64,000 bases of DNA, from assembly GCA_014058105.1 (NCBI GenBank), contig JACGCM010001511.1, positions 1,364,001 through 1,428,000 of the forward strand, given 5' to 3'. The stretch's first letter is position 1. Each line of letters begins with the position of its first letter. The position numbers were made by a program, and so were the translations under genes. This document shows positions 33,901 through 43,960 of this stretch, piece after piece. This DNA is from Kingdonia uniflora (taxonomy: Eukaryota > Streptophyta > Magnoliopsida > Ranunculales > Circaeasteraceae). Below the pieces are notes generated by a model. That model did not search any database. It was given only the letters and a program-made list of their open reading frames with translations, and had not been told where the DNA came from.

Positions 33901-34900
33901 TAAATTTACTCCTAAAATTTTTACCAGGCTTATCTTCCACCTCAAACAAATCCTACCAACCCTTCACCTTCTCCTTGAACCCAGGCGCCTCTAACCATAT
34001 ATTCTCAAATTTGAACGACTTAGGAGGACCTCTAATAGAGCCGCAATCTAAGACAATAGGAGAGTAGTATGAGCAAGTTTTGATAGCAATAGTCTGAGAA
34101 AGTTTCAAAAATATCCTCCCACTCTCCGTTAACCAAAAACTTATCAAGACGACAAAGAATTTGAGCTTCCTTGTTACTAGACCAAGTAAATTTACCACAA
34201 GATATGGGAAGTTCCACAAGAGAGTTCCTATGAATATATTCACCAAAGCTACACATACTAGGAGTAACTCTCGTAGCCGTATTCTTCTCATTCAGGAACC
34301 TAATCACATTAAAATTCCCTCCAATACACCAAACGTCCACCCCAAAAGAAACCTTTACACTCTCTAGCTCGTCCCAAAGGTCATACCTTAAGTCATTCTC
34401 ATTAGGCCCATAAAGTCCCGTAAGGGCAAAAATATCCTCATAATTGATTCTCTTATTACTCACGAAAACAATATAACTACCTGCACTGAACTATTCAAAT
34501 TTAAACACTTTTTTGTCTCACAACACAATAACCCCACCCACCGCCCCTACAGACGGAAAATCACACCAACTCAAACAACTCTAGCAACCCTAGCACTGGC
34601 TTAACTCCGAGGAAACTAGGCAAGAGAAAGAAAAAACAATGAAGCAAACCCAGATACAGATACAGAAGCTCCAAACTCACATAAAGACTCCAAGAACCAC
34701 CTTGAAAACGATCTAAAACACACTGGGATCTGAGAGAGACGCCGCTGAGTAGCACGACAACCCACACGACGAAATGCCACTAAAGATATCGACCCCCTGG
34801 ATCGAGATAATCCGAAGACAACCCAGAAAAACGAAAACCCTAAAAAGATTCCCAAGTACAGCCAAAATTAAGAGAAAAAGAAGAGATTTGTGTTGCAACC
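30978..34900 (-). mobile_element. L1-type LINE, minus strand
   Basis: The 15-base T run at 30978-30992 is the A-tail read from the other strand. Going right, the order on the minus strand is zinc-binding region, reverse transcriptase, linker and endonuclease, ending near 34900 without ORF1, so the copy is 5' truncated. No flanking duplication was confidently found. Confidence 0.85.
31245..34900 (-). pseudogene. LINE ORF2 remnant (endonuclease to zinc-binding region)
   Basis: The zinc-binding region at 31245-31955 (236 codons open) has VSFWEDRWL near its start and CSMCKNNGESIEHLFRHCPF, which keeps the Cys-Cys-His-Cys spacing. In the reverse transcriptase, 32710-32913 has RGIRQRDPLSPFFF, where the conserved Gly of QGDP is replaced by Arg. 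In 32440-32703 the FADD site reads FIDT, so the enzyme is dead. The linker at 33188-33949 has NGDKFPGLDGFSKVFF. The endonuclease at 33953-34463 has LTGLYGPNENDLR and CIGGNFNVIR, with NFN in place of DFN. Confidence 0.85.
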
Positions 34901-35239
34901 AGCCCCAACTTCGACAAATGCTTCAATTGTTGTACGGAGCTTGGCCTCCGGCCATGGCCGGAGAAAAAACAAGGCTTCCTTTCAAACCTTTCTAAAAGAG
35001 ACAAGTGGCTATGAAGAGGAGAACGGTATCCATCTTGTTTTAACCAAAAAAAGCCCTAGATTTTACCTCGAAATACTACTCAGATCTCAATTCAAGGTTC
35101 TAATCTAATTGGAAGTTAAAAGACAAGAATATCTCCCTGGTCAATAATTTCATAGTGATCCATCCAAGTCTCTAATAATGCATGCTCTTAGATCTACTCT
35201 TCATACTCTTTAGATATTTTCAATGGTTTTCCATGGTAA

Positions 35240-35700
35240 AAAAAGTTAACTTTCCATTCAGCAGTCAGGCAAAGTTTAACAACTTTGCCCATTGGAGATA
35301 ATTTGATCCATCAAGCTTGGTTGTGATCAAACTCATACTAAAGAAATCTGGAGGGGACTCAATTTTAACTGATTCTTCTATAGCATCTTCTCATCTACCA
35401 TCATGATTTGCCCGAAATACTGAGGAAAATGGATGATGACTGATTTGAGGTTGAATCTATTGAAGTACTACTGATAGACTAAATACTATATGAATTTCAA
35501 GTCTAGTGTTTAAAATTTCAATTCTTCACTGTTCTGGTGAGATACTGATATTTTGACGAGTGACAGATCTATAGCTAACTCTGATACCATGTGATTTACT
35601 TTGTTACTCCTAGATGTGTGTAAAATAAGGTAAGAAACCACAAGTGATTCAGGGATACAAATAGAAAGAGATTGTGTGTTGGCCCGATCTCATTTTTTTT
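35240..35700 (-). mobile_element. Copia 5' end fragment: LTR end, primer site, start of gag
   Basis: On the minus strand the sequence AAATCACA (an LTR end) is followed directly by TGGTATCAGAG (35579-35589). After about 220 bases comes a coding phrase LITTKLDGSNYLQWAKL (35278-35363), the signature of plant Copia gag. The outer limit of the LTR to the right is not defined. The rest of the element is missing on the left. Confidence 0.75.
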
Positions 35701-35756
35701 CTTTTATAGAGAAACCAAGTAACAACGACACGGATATGGGTGTTGGTGTCCGACAC

Positions 35757-36086
35757 GGGTACGGTATTGAAATAAAGATGAGTCACGAACCACAACAGCC
35801 AAGTCATGCAGTCACAACAGATGAAGTAATTTTAGAAAATGTTATTTGTAATAATTATTCTAGCCACATTTGTTGAGTAGTTTCCCATTTTGTACAACTT
35901 GATCAAATAGTAGTTTCCACAAATATAGGAAATTAACCCACCATGATTTTTTATTTTTAAGGGAAACTACCTAACAAATATGGAAAGAACAATTCTACAA
36001 ATGACTTATTCAAAAACTACTTTATCTATTGATACTGGATAACTTAGTTGTTGTGGTTGGTGACTCGTCTTTTATTTCAATATAAA
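35757..36086. repeat. Imperfect inverted repeat, ~125-bp arms
   Basis: 35757-35885 (starting ATTGAAATAAAGATGAGTCAC) is similar to the reverse complement of 35962-36086, with a loop of about 76 bases. Outside the arms both sides carry GTGTCCGA-type words (35748, 36150). It can fold into a long hairpin. It lies about 500 bp downstream of the last coding exon found for the WDR25-like gene. Confidence 0.7.
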
Positions 36087-36589
36087 ACGGCGAAAAATAG
36101 AAAAGTACCTTGTAAATAGTGTTGGACACGTGCATCCGAGGGTCGGGGTATCGGACACATTTTTTAAGTGAAGAGTCGGTGTTAGTGACATTACTATAAT
36201 AACACTAAGTTACAAACTAAATACAAAATATAAACGGACGAGTTATTGTAATACATGCCTCTAACTCGAATTATAGTATACTGACAAGAAACTAGCGGAT
36301 ATACTTTAAAAGATCTAAATAAGTTCCAGAATTTATTTACCAGCTAAAATGAACACTGGAAATTGGGAATACAGGAAGTAAATGTAACTTTTAAATTTAT
36401 CTAGTGGTTAATTACGCTATATAACAAAAATGTCGTAACGGCCACTAGTTGTATGTTAATTTGTAACTCATTTAGATCAGGCGGGAATGGTGATGGTTGG
36501 CAGATAGTTTTTCACTTTATAATTGTGCTTTACAAAGTAACAAAGATGTATTCTACTGAACCAAAAGAGTAGTTGTTAAGGTCTAGTAC

Positions 36590-37074
36590 CTGGTTCGACA
36601 GAGGTACTTGACGCAAGACATCCCAAACTATAATAGAATTCTCACTAATATTGCTTTTGGAGATATCACTGGCAGAGATAAAATGTCTGGAATCAACACT
36701 GAATTCAACATCAAGGATTGGACCAAGACCTCGCATGTATTCATGTACAACCTTGCCAATTCTTATGTCCCACATCCTGAGAAGTCCCTTAGATCCTCCA
36801 GAGAGAAAAAGGTTATGATTTTCCGGATGAAACTTTATGACCCCCACTACCTGATCCTCTTTGAATTGTTGAGTTTGTGTTCCCTTCTCAACATCAATTA
36901 ACCTCGAGGAGCAATCATATCCACAAGAAAGAATGGATAATCCATGCTGAGACCACCTTACATCTTTAACCGCTGCATTGTGAAAATGGAAAACACGGGA
37001 CTTATTCTGATCTGTGGCCCATACATTCCATATATATACAGCCTGGTCCATTCCAGCGGAAGCAAGGAGATGTG
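36590..37074 (-). CDS. WDR25: WDR25-like WD40 protein, third coding exon found
   Basis: This exon codes the central WD40 blades. Its acceptor (TTGCAG before CACATCTCC) completes a codon split after the first base, giving the junction SPTH to THLLASAG expected for the family. It has GMDQAVYIWNVW, HNAAVKDVRWSQHGLSILSC, VVGVIKFHPENHNLFLSGG, GLLRMWDIR and NSIIVWDV, which are the GH-like and WD-type strand ends of about three repeats. It ends in phase 0 after VPLSNQ at a GT donor. In related plant proteins about 150 more residues follow; I could not find them between here and 1. All frames are open, so the exon itself looks intact. WD40 proteins of this type are related to the splicing factor PRP17, but the biochemical role is not established by the sequence. 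Confidence 0.85.
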
Positions 37075-37342
37075 CTGCAACAAAGAGCTTAATTAAAATG
37101 ATTTCTGAAGTTTGATTTCTATGTAGCTCATTTTCAGCATAGCTTGAACACTTGCATCAATAAGACAGTAGTTCAATAGTGTGTTTGTGCATACACAAAC
37201 ATAGAAAACATAGATGTCAGAGTTAGTCGTTTTGTTTTGAACATTTGTTTCAAACAGAGGTTTTTGTTTAGTTTGGAGGAAAACTGCAAACCCTAATTGG
37301 ATTTGATTTTCATTTAATAATAAGTTTCGCTAAATTATTATA

Positions 37343-38481
37343 GGAAAAATTAGTTTTTAGACCCTACATAATGACCAGGAATTGGTCTAACACCTCTTAA
37401 TTGTCATTTTTAGCTTTTGGACCATAAAACACCCCGGAGCTGTTGGCTTTGGTTAAAATACAAAAATTACCCTTTTGATTATGTTTTAATATTTAAATAG
37501 AATACCACATGTTAATTAGTTATCCAGTTGGTATATCCATGTGAACACTAAGAAAATCCATGTGGACACTTCTTTTCCACCGTGGATTGAGCGGGAACTC
37601 CGTCTCCTTCTCCACCATTGAAGCTCTGAAACTAAAGTAATATAGAAATTACGAAACAAAACAAAAATCAAAACTAAATTAAAACAAAAATTCATTAACA
37701 ACATCATCATCATCATCAACAACCAACATCATCACAAAAAAATCCATAAAAATTCTAAACCTAACAACTGGGACTTTCAAACCTTCAAACCCTCAAAAAC
37801 TTGGGTTTTCATCTTCCAAAAATCATCATCATCACCTTTCAAAATCATCATCATCATCTCTGAAAACTACAAATCTAAGTCTTTTAAGAGATTCGTGCTC
37901 ATTTTTTCAGATCCGAAGAACATCAAAACACTTCTACTTGTAATCCTAACTAATTCACTACAAAATCAGTGGAAATCTCGTGGTGGTGACTGTTTTGCTC
38001 TTGCTCTTAGAGGATGAGATTGTATTGAAACCCTTGAAAATGAAGGGTTTGGAGCGAGAATCGAATTGTGGACTCGATTTCAGGGTAATCGGTGAAACCA
38101 TCAAACCTCGCTTCTTCGCTTTCGTCATTCTCGTTGATGATGATGACGATCGCTTCTTCATCTCTCTTTTGTGTGTATGTGTGGGTGTGTGTTTAGGAGA
38201 GAAAACGAGGTCTGATTTTGTAAGGTGATGATGATGATGATGATGTTGGAATTATAACGTGGCATTATGATATAATCATACATGGGACTCGTAATTACAG
38301 TGTGGCATTAGGATATAATCATTTGTGGCAGAGCTAGGGGTATTTCTGGTACTTCATATTATTTTCATATTGGAGAAAGACTTCCACGGTGTTTTAGGTT
38401 ATTATGTAGGGTCTAAAAATGACAATCAAGAGGTTAGACAAATTTGTGGTTATTATGTAGGGTCTAAAAGCTAATTTGCCC
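37343..38481. mobile_element. Mutator-like element with long inverted ends and perfect 9-bp duplication
   Basis: Termini of about 95 bp match each other in inverse orientation: GGAAAAATTAGTTTTTAGACCC at the left end and GGGCAAATTAGCTTTTAGACCC read inward from the right end, both followed by TACATAATRACCA. The flanks are ATTATTATA at 37334-37342 and 38482-38490. The right end contains the TAGACCCTACATAATAACC word twice. The interior has CAT/GAT microsatellites and an 82-codon frame at 37980-38228. It lies 270 bp from the exon 3 acceptor. Confidence 0.88.
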
Positions 38482-39439
38482 ATTATTATATCACATACAA
38501 TTGGAAACACAGTTACTAACGGTATTACAGATAAAGAAGCAGTTGTTAACAATAATACTGCTGTAAACGCCAAAATGTTCTAGAACTCTGAAAGTTATGC
38601 TACAATATATGTACATCGACATAGCAAAATAATTTGCTTTATCATTTATATCATGTCAACAAGGGCATGTCTTCTCAATCACGACTACAAATAGTTCTTG
38701 CAGAAGAAACTCGTCCCTAGTATTGCTGTTTCTTTTCCCTTTTGCTACCATTTTGGTTAAGATAGAGAAATCGGATTAGCAGGCTCACTACCCAGCAGTT
38801 CTGAAAAGCAATCTGCTACAAACATCCTCGATAAATAACATCTTGAAATGGAAAGGAAAAGAGAATCTAAGGGAGCTGAATAAGAGAATTACAAGTAGTG
38901 GTAGATTGAAACACCACCACTAGGTAAAATCTTCCCTAGCATACAAATTGAGTAGCTATATCTTCCCTTGGAAGTAGTCTGGTAGTTTCGCCACTCTATA
39001 AATGATTAACTGTGTAGTATCCATTTCTCAAGATCCGTCTCTCATAGATTCTCTCACTCATACGCAGCTTCTAGAATGGCCTCGCACCCAAGTCAACTGT
39101 GGCATACTTGCATGTCACTTGCACTCTCATAGTTTAACCATTGAGGGTACTTTCCTCTTAAAAATATTCATGGAGTGGCTACGATTTTCTTTTAAGATAT
39201 TTTCGTCCGTCTTCATTATAATGGGAATGAATCCATATCATCCTCACAACAAATCTCTAACGATATTCTATTATATCACTCATACCCTTTACTAGGAAGA
39301 CCTACTACTCCCCCCAACTCTACTTATTTATAAAACAGGGCTACATACTTGCACCTTATGCTTCTATATTGGTTCACAACATTAGGTCAGTTCATAATCA
39401 TTTTGTGGGACAAATTGAGTTTCTATTTCTAATGAATGT

Positions 39440-40125
39440 AGAACTTTGTTGATTTAAAGAAAGAGCACAAAGCAAAACTATAATATAAAACAGTATAAAA
39501 GAAAGAAAAAGCGGCTAAGGGCCGATAAAAGTAAAAAAACAGCCAAACACAGGTTCCTCCCATCAAGCAATAATAAATCTGACGAACTACCAAGGACCAT
39601 TCTCACTCCAATGCTTAGCCGGATGCGTGGTGTGGCGCAGGAGTGGCCTTATTCGGTCCAGTTAAATAGGAAATGAAGCCCAAATTTGATCAAAACCGTT
39701 GTGTCCAGGACTCGAGCTTTTAATATCCCCACTAAATAACAAGATATTCCCCGACTAAAAAAAATATGCCCCTTGTAAATATTGATGAGATAAAAAGGTT
39801 CTGGAGAAGAATGAGACTCAATACTGAACCTATCAAAGACACATGCTTTGTTAGCAGAAAGAATTGGTAATCAACTTCCATCCTTGATCATCAACCTCAT
39901 CAGACAAAGATAATTCTCTAATCAATTCGCCATTTCCTTTCTCCAATTCATTAGACAAAGATACTCTTAAAGAAGTAATCAACCGGCTCTCTTCTTCAAC
40001 TATAGCATCTGCCCATAAAATATGAGAATGAGATGTCATAGGACCACGAACCTCCTCTAAGTCTATGCTTTTCAAGGATTTTTCAGCAACATCGTAATGA
40101 TTATCACTGTTTGTTATGGTTCTCC
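39440..40125 (-). pseudogene. LINE ORF1 tail and 3' end, minus strand
   Basis: On the minus strand 39851-40125 has SLKSIDLEEVRGPM followed by SHILWADAIVEEE, like the charged SWAD-containing tail of plant LINE ORF1. It is followed at 39440-39640 by a 3' end with CTTTTATCGGCCCTTAGCCGC, typical of LINE ends. ORF2 is absent, so this copy was internally deleted. The Ty3 element at 40126 interrupts it; the other half is at 47704-48270. Confidence 0.55.
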
Positions 40126-41103
40126 ACTGAGGGAAGACTTTCTTCATCACGTACTCCCCTTCTTGGAACTCTTGTGGGCGGACTCATTTATTAAAATTTA
40201 TTTTCAAGGTTTCCTGGTACCGTAGCATTCGGGAGGAGGCTTCCTCTCGCGTTTCATCTATCAAGTCTAGGTTTTTTGCGAGGAGCCAGTCGTTTACTTC
40301 ACTGCGAACGATCAGCGATCTAGTTGTGTTGGCAATGACTTCAGTAGGAACACTGCTTTGGATCCGTAGGTGACCATAAACTGTGTAAAACATGTGGACT
40401 TCCGGGGTGTTGTTCGGTAGGACCATAAGACGTGAGGTAGCTCGTCGACCCATCGACCTTTGGCTGTGTCCAACCTTTTGCTAATGTCGTCAATTATTGT
40501 TTTGCTGGTTGCCTCGGCCTGCCCGTTCCCATATGGGTACCTTAGGCTTGATGACATAATTTTTATGTTATAGGGTTGTACGAACTCAGCTACCTTACTG
40601 CCTACGAACTGTGTTCCATTGTCCGTCATCAGGACCGCTGGGACGCCAAATCTTGTGATGAAGTGCTTCTACAGGAAGTTGATTACTTATTTTCGTAAGC
40701 GCGCGAACGGTATAGCTTCGACCCATTTGGTGAAGTAAAATGTGGCGGCCAACAACCACTTACGCCTCCCACTTGCCATGGGGAGTGCTCCGACAATGTC
40801 CAGTCCCCATTTTGTGAACGGCCAAGGGCTGGAAACTGTATGGAGATCTACAACGGGGGCGGGGATCAGATGCCCGTGAAATTGACATTTATCGCATTTT
40901 TTGGCATATTCTATGAAGACTTGTCTCATCGTTGGCCAGAAGAGTCCCTGTGTCCGTGCTTGTTCAGCCATGGACCTACCCGTTGTATGTGCCCCACAGA
41001 CTCCCTCGTGAATTTCTTCAATGATCGTCGTCACATGAGCACCTGAAATACAAGTGACGTGTGGGGCGTACAGGCTCGTTCGGTAAAGCTCGTGGTTGAT
41101 CAC
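40126..41103 (-). pseudogene. Integrase of the Tat-type element
   Basis: The N-terminal zinc region and start of the core are at 40687-41103, with HEGVCGAHTTGRSMAEQ, CDKCQFHG, then WPFTKWGLDIVGALP (first catalytic Asp) and FTKWVEAIPFA. The following piece (40312-40629) has TDNGTQFVGSKV (second Asp) and GNGQAEATSKTI (Glu). A frame change separates the two. The C-terminal tail ends at the truncation point near 40126. Confidence 0.87.
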
Positions 41104-41339
41104 CGTGTATTTCCTTCAATGAGTGGTCGTCGCCAATCAGCCTCTTCGTGTGCGGCTCCACTATCGGTGTGCATTACTTCTACCGTGTGCTCCAGGACGC
41201 TCGGCTGATCGAGGACTTCAACCTGGATTACTCTTAACAGGCCGTCGATGACTCTAGTTAAATATGCGAGGGCGTCAGAGTGCCTGTTTTCACCTCGGTA
41301 AATGTGTTCTAGATTGACCTTTTTGAACTTTCTAAGTCA

Positions 41340-42218
41340 TTGTTTCAAGATCTCCGTGTAGTGAGCCATTTTTCTGTTGGCCTGGAACGTCCCGTTATGC
41401 TGGTTAACAACCAGCTACGAGTCGGTAAAGATGAAGAGTTCATCCAAGCCCAGTGCCAACGCTGAATCTACTCCACACAATAGGGCTTCATATTTTGCTT
41501 TGTTATTGCTTAGTGGAAAGTTAACTCGTATGGCCTTCTCTATCTTATCGTCGCTTTGAATGATTAAGACGATCCCCAGGCCAGAACCACCCGCGTTGAC
41601 TAACCCATCTGCGTAGAGTAGTCATCCTTTCGTATATGGGGCCTCAGCGTCGTCGGTAGGAGTAACCTGGTCGTTGTCTTCCTCGTTGATCCAGTGTTCG
41701 TCGTTAATAGGGAGATCGGCCAAGAGGTTTGCCACAACCTCTCCCTTGATGGCTATCCGACGCTCAAATCGAATGTCAAACTCCCCCAAAGTGATTACCC
41801 ATTTTGCTATGCAGCGAACGTTATCTTTCTTGGCAAAGACCTCGTGTAGCGGCTGTGTGGTTATAACTTTGATTTTGTGTGCTTAGAAGTACGGTCATAA
41901 CTTCTGTGACGCGTTCACCAGAGCAAGCGCTTGTTTTCAACGGTGGAATAGCACAATTCTGCCCCTAGGAGGGTCTTACTGACAAAGTATATTGGCTTCT
42001 CAGTTGTACCGTCTGTTCGGACGAGAACCGCGCTAATAGACTCGTCTGTGTTGCCTAGGTACAAACCTAATAGCTTGTATTACTTTGGTGCACTGAGGAT
42101 GGGCGGCATGGCCAAATATCGTAACATGTCCTGGAAGGCTACATCGCATTCCTCGTTCTATTGGCATTTCTTATTCTCCCGGATACATTGAAATAGTGGT
42201 CTGCACTTATATGACGCT
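41340..42218 (-). pseudogene. RNase H and second (archaeal-type) RNase H of the Tat-type element
   Basis: The first RNase H ends near 41700, with ITLGEFDIRFERRIAIKG. After a linker, 41380-41620 reads LLYADGLVNAGGSGLGIVL, then NNKAKYEALLCGVDSALALG, then FTDS before a stop and LVV. This spacing of Asp, Glu and Asp is the extra RNase H typical of Tat elements. In-frame TAG and TGA codons interrupt it. Confidence 0.8.
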
Positions 42219-42911
42219 TTATAGATGATATGTCCAAGCGCGGCTATTTTTCATACGAGCGTCTGAACCTACTTCAGTGTCTGAGGGGAGTGTCCGAGGG
42301 GATGATATACATGCTAGGGCTTGGATTTGTCCGGGGTCGGCTTCTATGCCTCGTTGGGTGACCAAGTGCCCCAGGAACTTCCCCGAGGAGACGCCAAAAC
42401 TGCACTTCTCCGGGTTTAGTTGCATTTCGTAGTGTCTGAGCTTTCGGAATACGGTCTCGAGGTCGGCCAGGTGGTCAGTATGTAGCTTGCTTTTAACGAG
42501 CATGTCGTCGATGTAGACTTCCACTATCTTACCTAACTGTTCCTCAAACATTGTCGTAACCAGTCGCTGATACGTGGACCCTGCATTTTTTAGGCTAAAG
42601 GGAATCACGGTATAGCAGTACAAGCTCTGTTCTGTGGTGAAGGACGCGCAATCTTGGTCCTTAACAGCCAGAGGTATTTGGTTGTACCCTGAGTAACCGT
42701 CCATAAATAATAATCACTCATGACCGGTCGTGGAATCCACTATTCTTGTGATAAGGGGCATAAGGAAGTTAACCTTCGGACAGTTTCTGTTGAGGTCAGT
42801 GAAATCGATACAGACCCGTGTTTTACCATTCTTCTTAAGGACTGTCACCACGTTCGCCACCCATCGTGGACAATCTACTGGTATCAGCTTTGAATAATTA
42901 TTGGATCTCAT
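42219..42911 (-). pseudogene. Reverse transcriptase of the Tat-type element
   Basis: 42714-42911 has KKNGKTRVCIDFTDLNRNCPK. 42219-42704 opens with MDGYSGYNQIPLAVKDQD, then the active-site motif YIDD within VEVYIDDMLVKS, then NPEKCSFGVSSGKFLGHLV. The catalytic pair is intact. A single stop lies between the two frames. Confidence 0.88.
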
Positions 42912-43095
42912 AGTTTATTGCTCTTTGAAATCTTGGGGTTGTTCGTTGTGGCTTTTGTTTAACAGGTGTTGCCTTGGTGTTCACGTGTAAGCGGTGACAT
43001 GCAACGCAAGGATCGAGGTACGACATTTTGTCAAACGACCAGGCGAAGACGTCCTTATACCGCTGGAGGAGGGTGATAAGGCCTGAGCGCTCTTC

Positions 43096-43960
43096 TCATG
43101 TTAATAGTGAACCAATATAGGTAGTTCTCGTAGGGCCGTCGAGGTTAATCTTATCGACTGGCTCTGCGAGAAGCGGTGTCCATCCTCTTGTAAATGTGTT
43201 TATTATTACATCGTTTTGGTCAGAGGGTATTTGTATATCGATTTCCATGTTTGGGTGGCCAGGAACGGGGGACGAGTCCACCGCCATGGGCTCATTCCAT
43301 GTTCGCTGTTATTCCCTCATCTTTACACTTTTCCCCTTTTTCTTGGAGTTCTCAAGTGCGATCAAGTTTTTTAAAGAGTTGGTGTAATAAATACAAGTAA
43401 CAACTTGGCGTCCCGTATTTGGCACGTGCCAAACTTCGTTGGGAATCTTATTACCTGATGATAGGATAATGGTACAGCCTTCATTGCACGGATCCATTCC
43501 CGTCCGAGGATGCCATTGTAATAGACCGAGGGGCTGTTGACGACGACGAATGTTTTTGATATTACGACAGGTCCGGTTGTACCCGAGTTACGAGCTCCCC
43601 CACGGCTTGCTTGGTGGATCCATTGAAGCCCGATCTCTGTCTTGGAAGGTGTCATGCAATCTTGCATGTTCATGTTCTTCAGGCGTCGTAACGGAGGATG
43701 CTTGCTCCGCTTCCGGAGTCGACCAACATGCGTTTGACCAAGACTCCCCCGACCATGATCCAAATGACTAAGGTGTCGTCATGTAGGTGGGAGACCGATC
43801 CCATATTGTTGTCTGTGAAGTAAATGGCTTGTCCGTGTTGTGCCTCTGGACCTGCCGTAATTCTGTGGGCCATCTGTTGATTCTCGCTTAGTCGGCAACA
43901 TTGCCTCGTAGAATTAGAAATGGCATTATGGGATTGTGCCCTGTTAAAGTATCCCATCCC
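43096..43960 (-). pseudogene. Protease region of the Tat-type element
   Basis: The active-site triplet is in LVDSGSGASILRYDA (about 43679-43735), where the DSG position matches the retropepsin Asp-Ser/Thr-Gly. Downstream on the minus strand, YYNGILGREWIRAMKAV carries the ILGR motif of plant Ty3 proteases. Frames overlap because of a small shift near 43700. Confidence 0.82.

Noticed and set aside
34561..34898. Hydrophobic minus-strand frames suggesting a membrane protein
   Set aside because: They adjoin the 5' end of LINE ORF2 on the same strand, overlap in several frames and have low-complexity composition.
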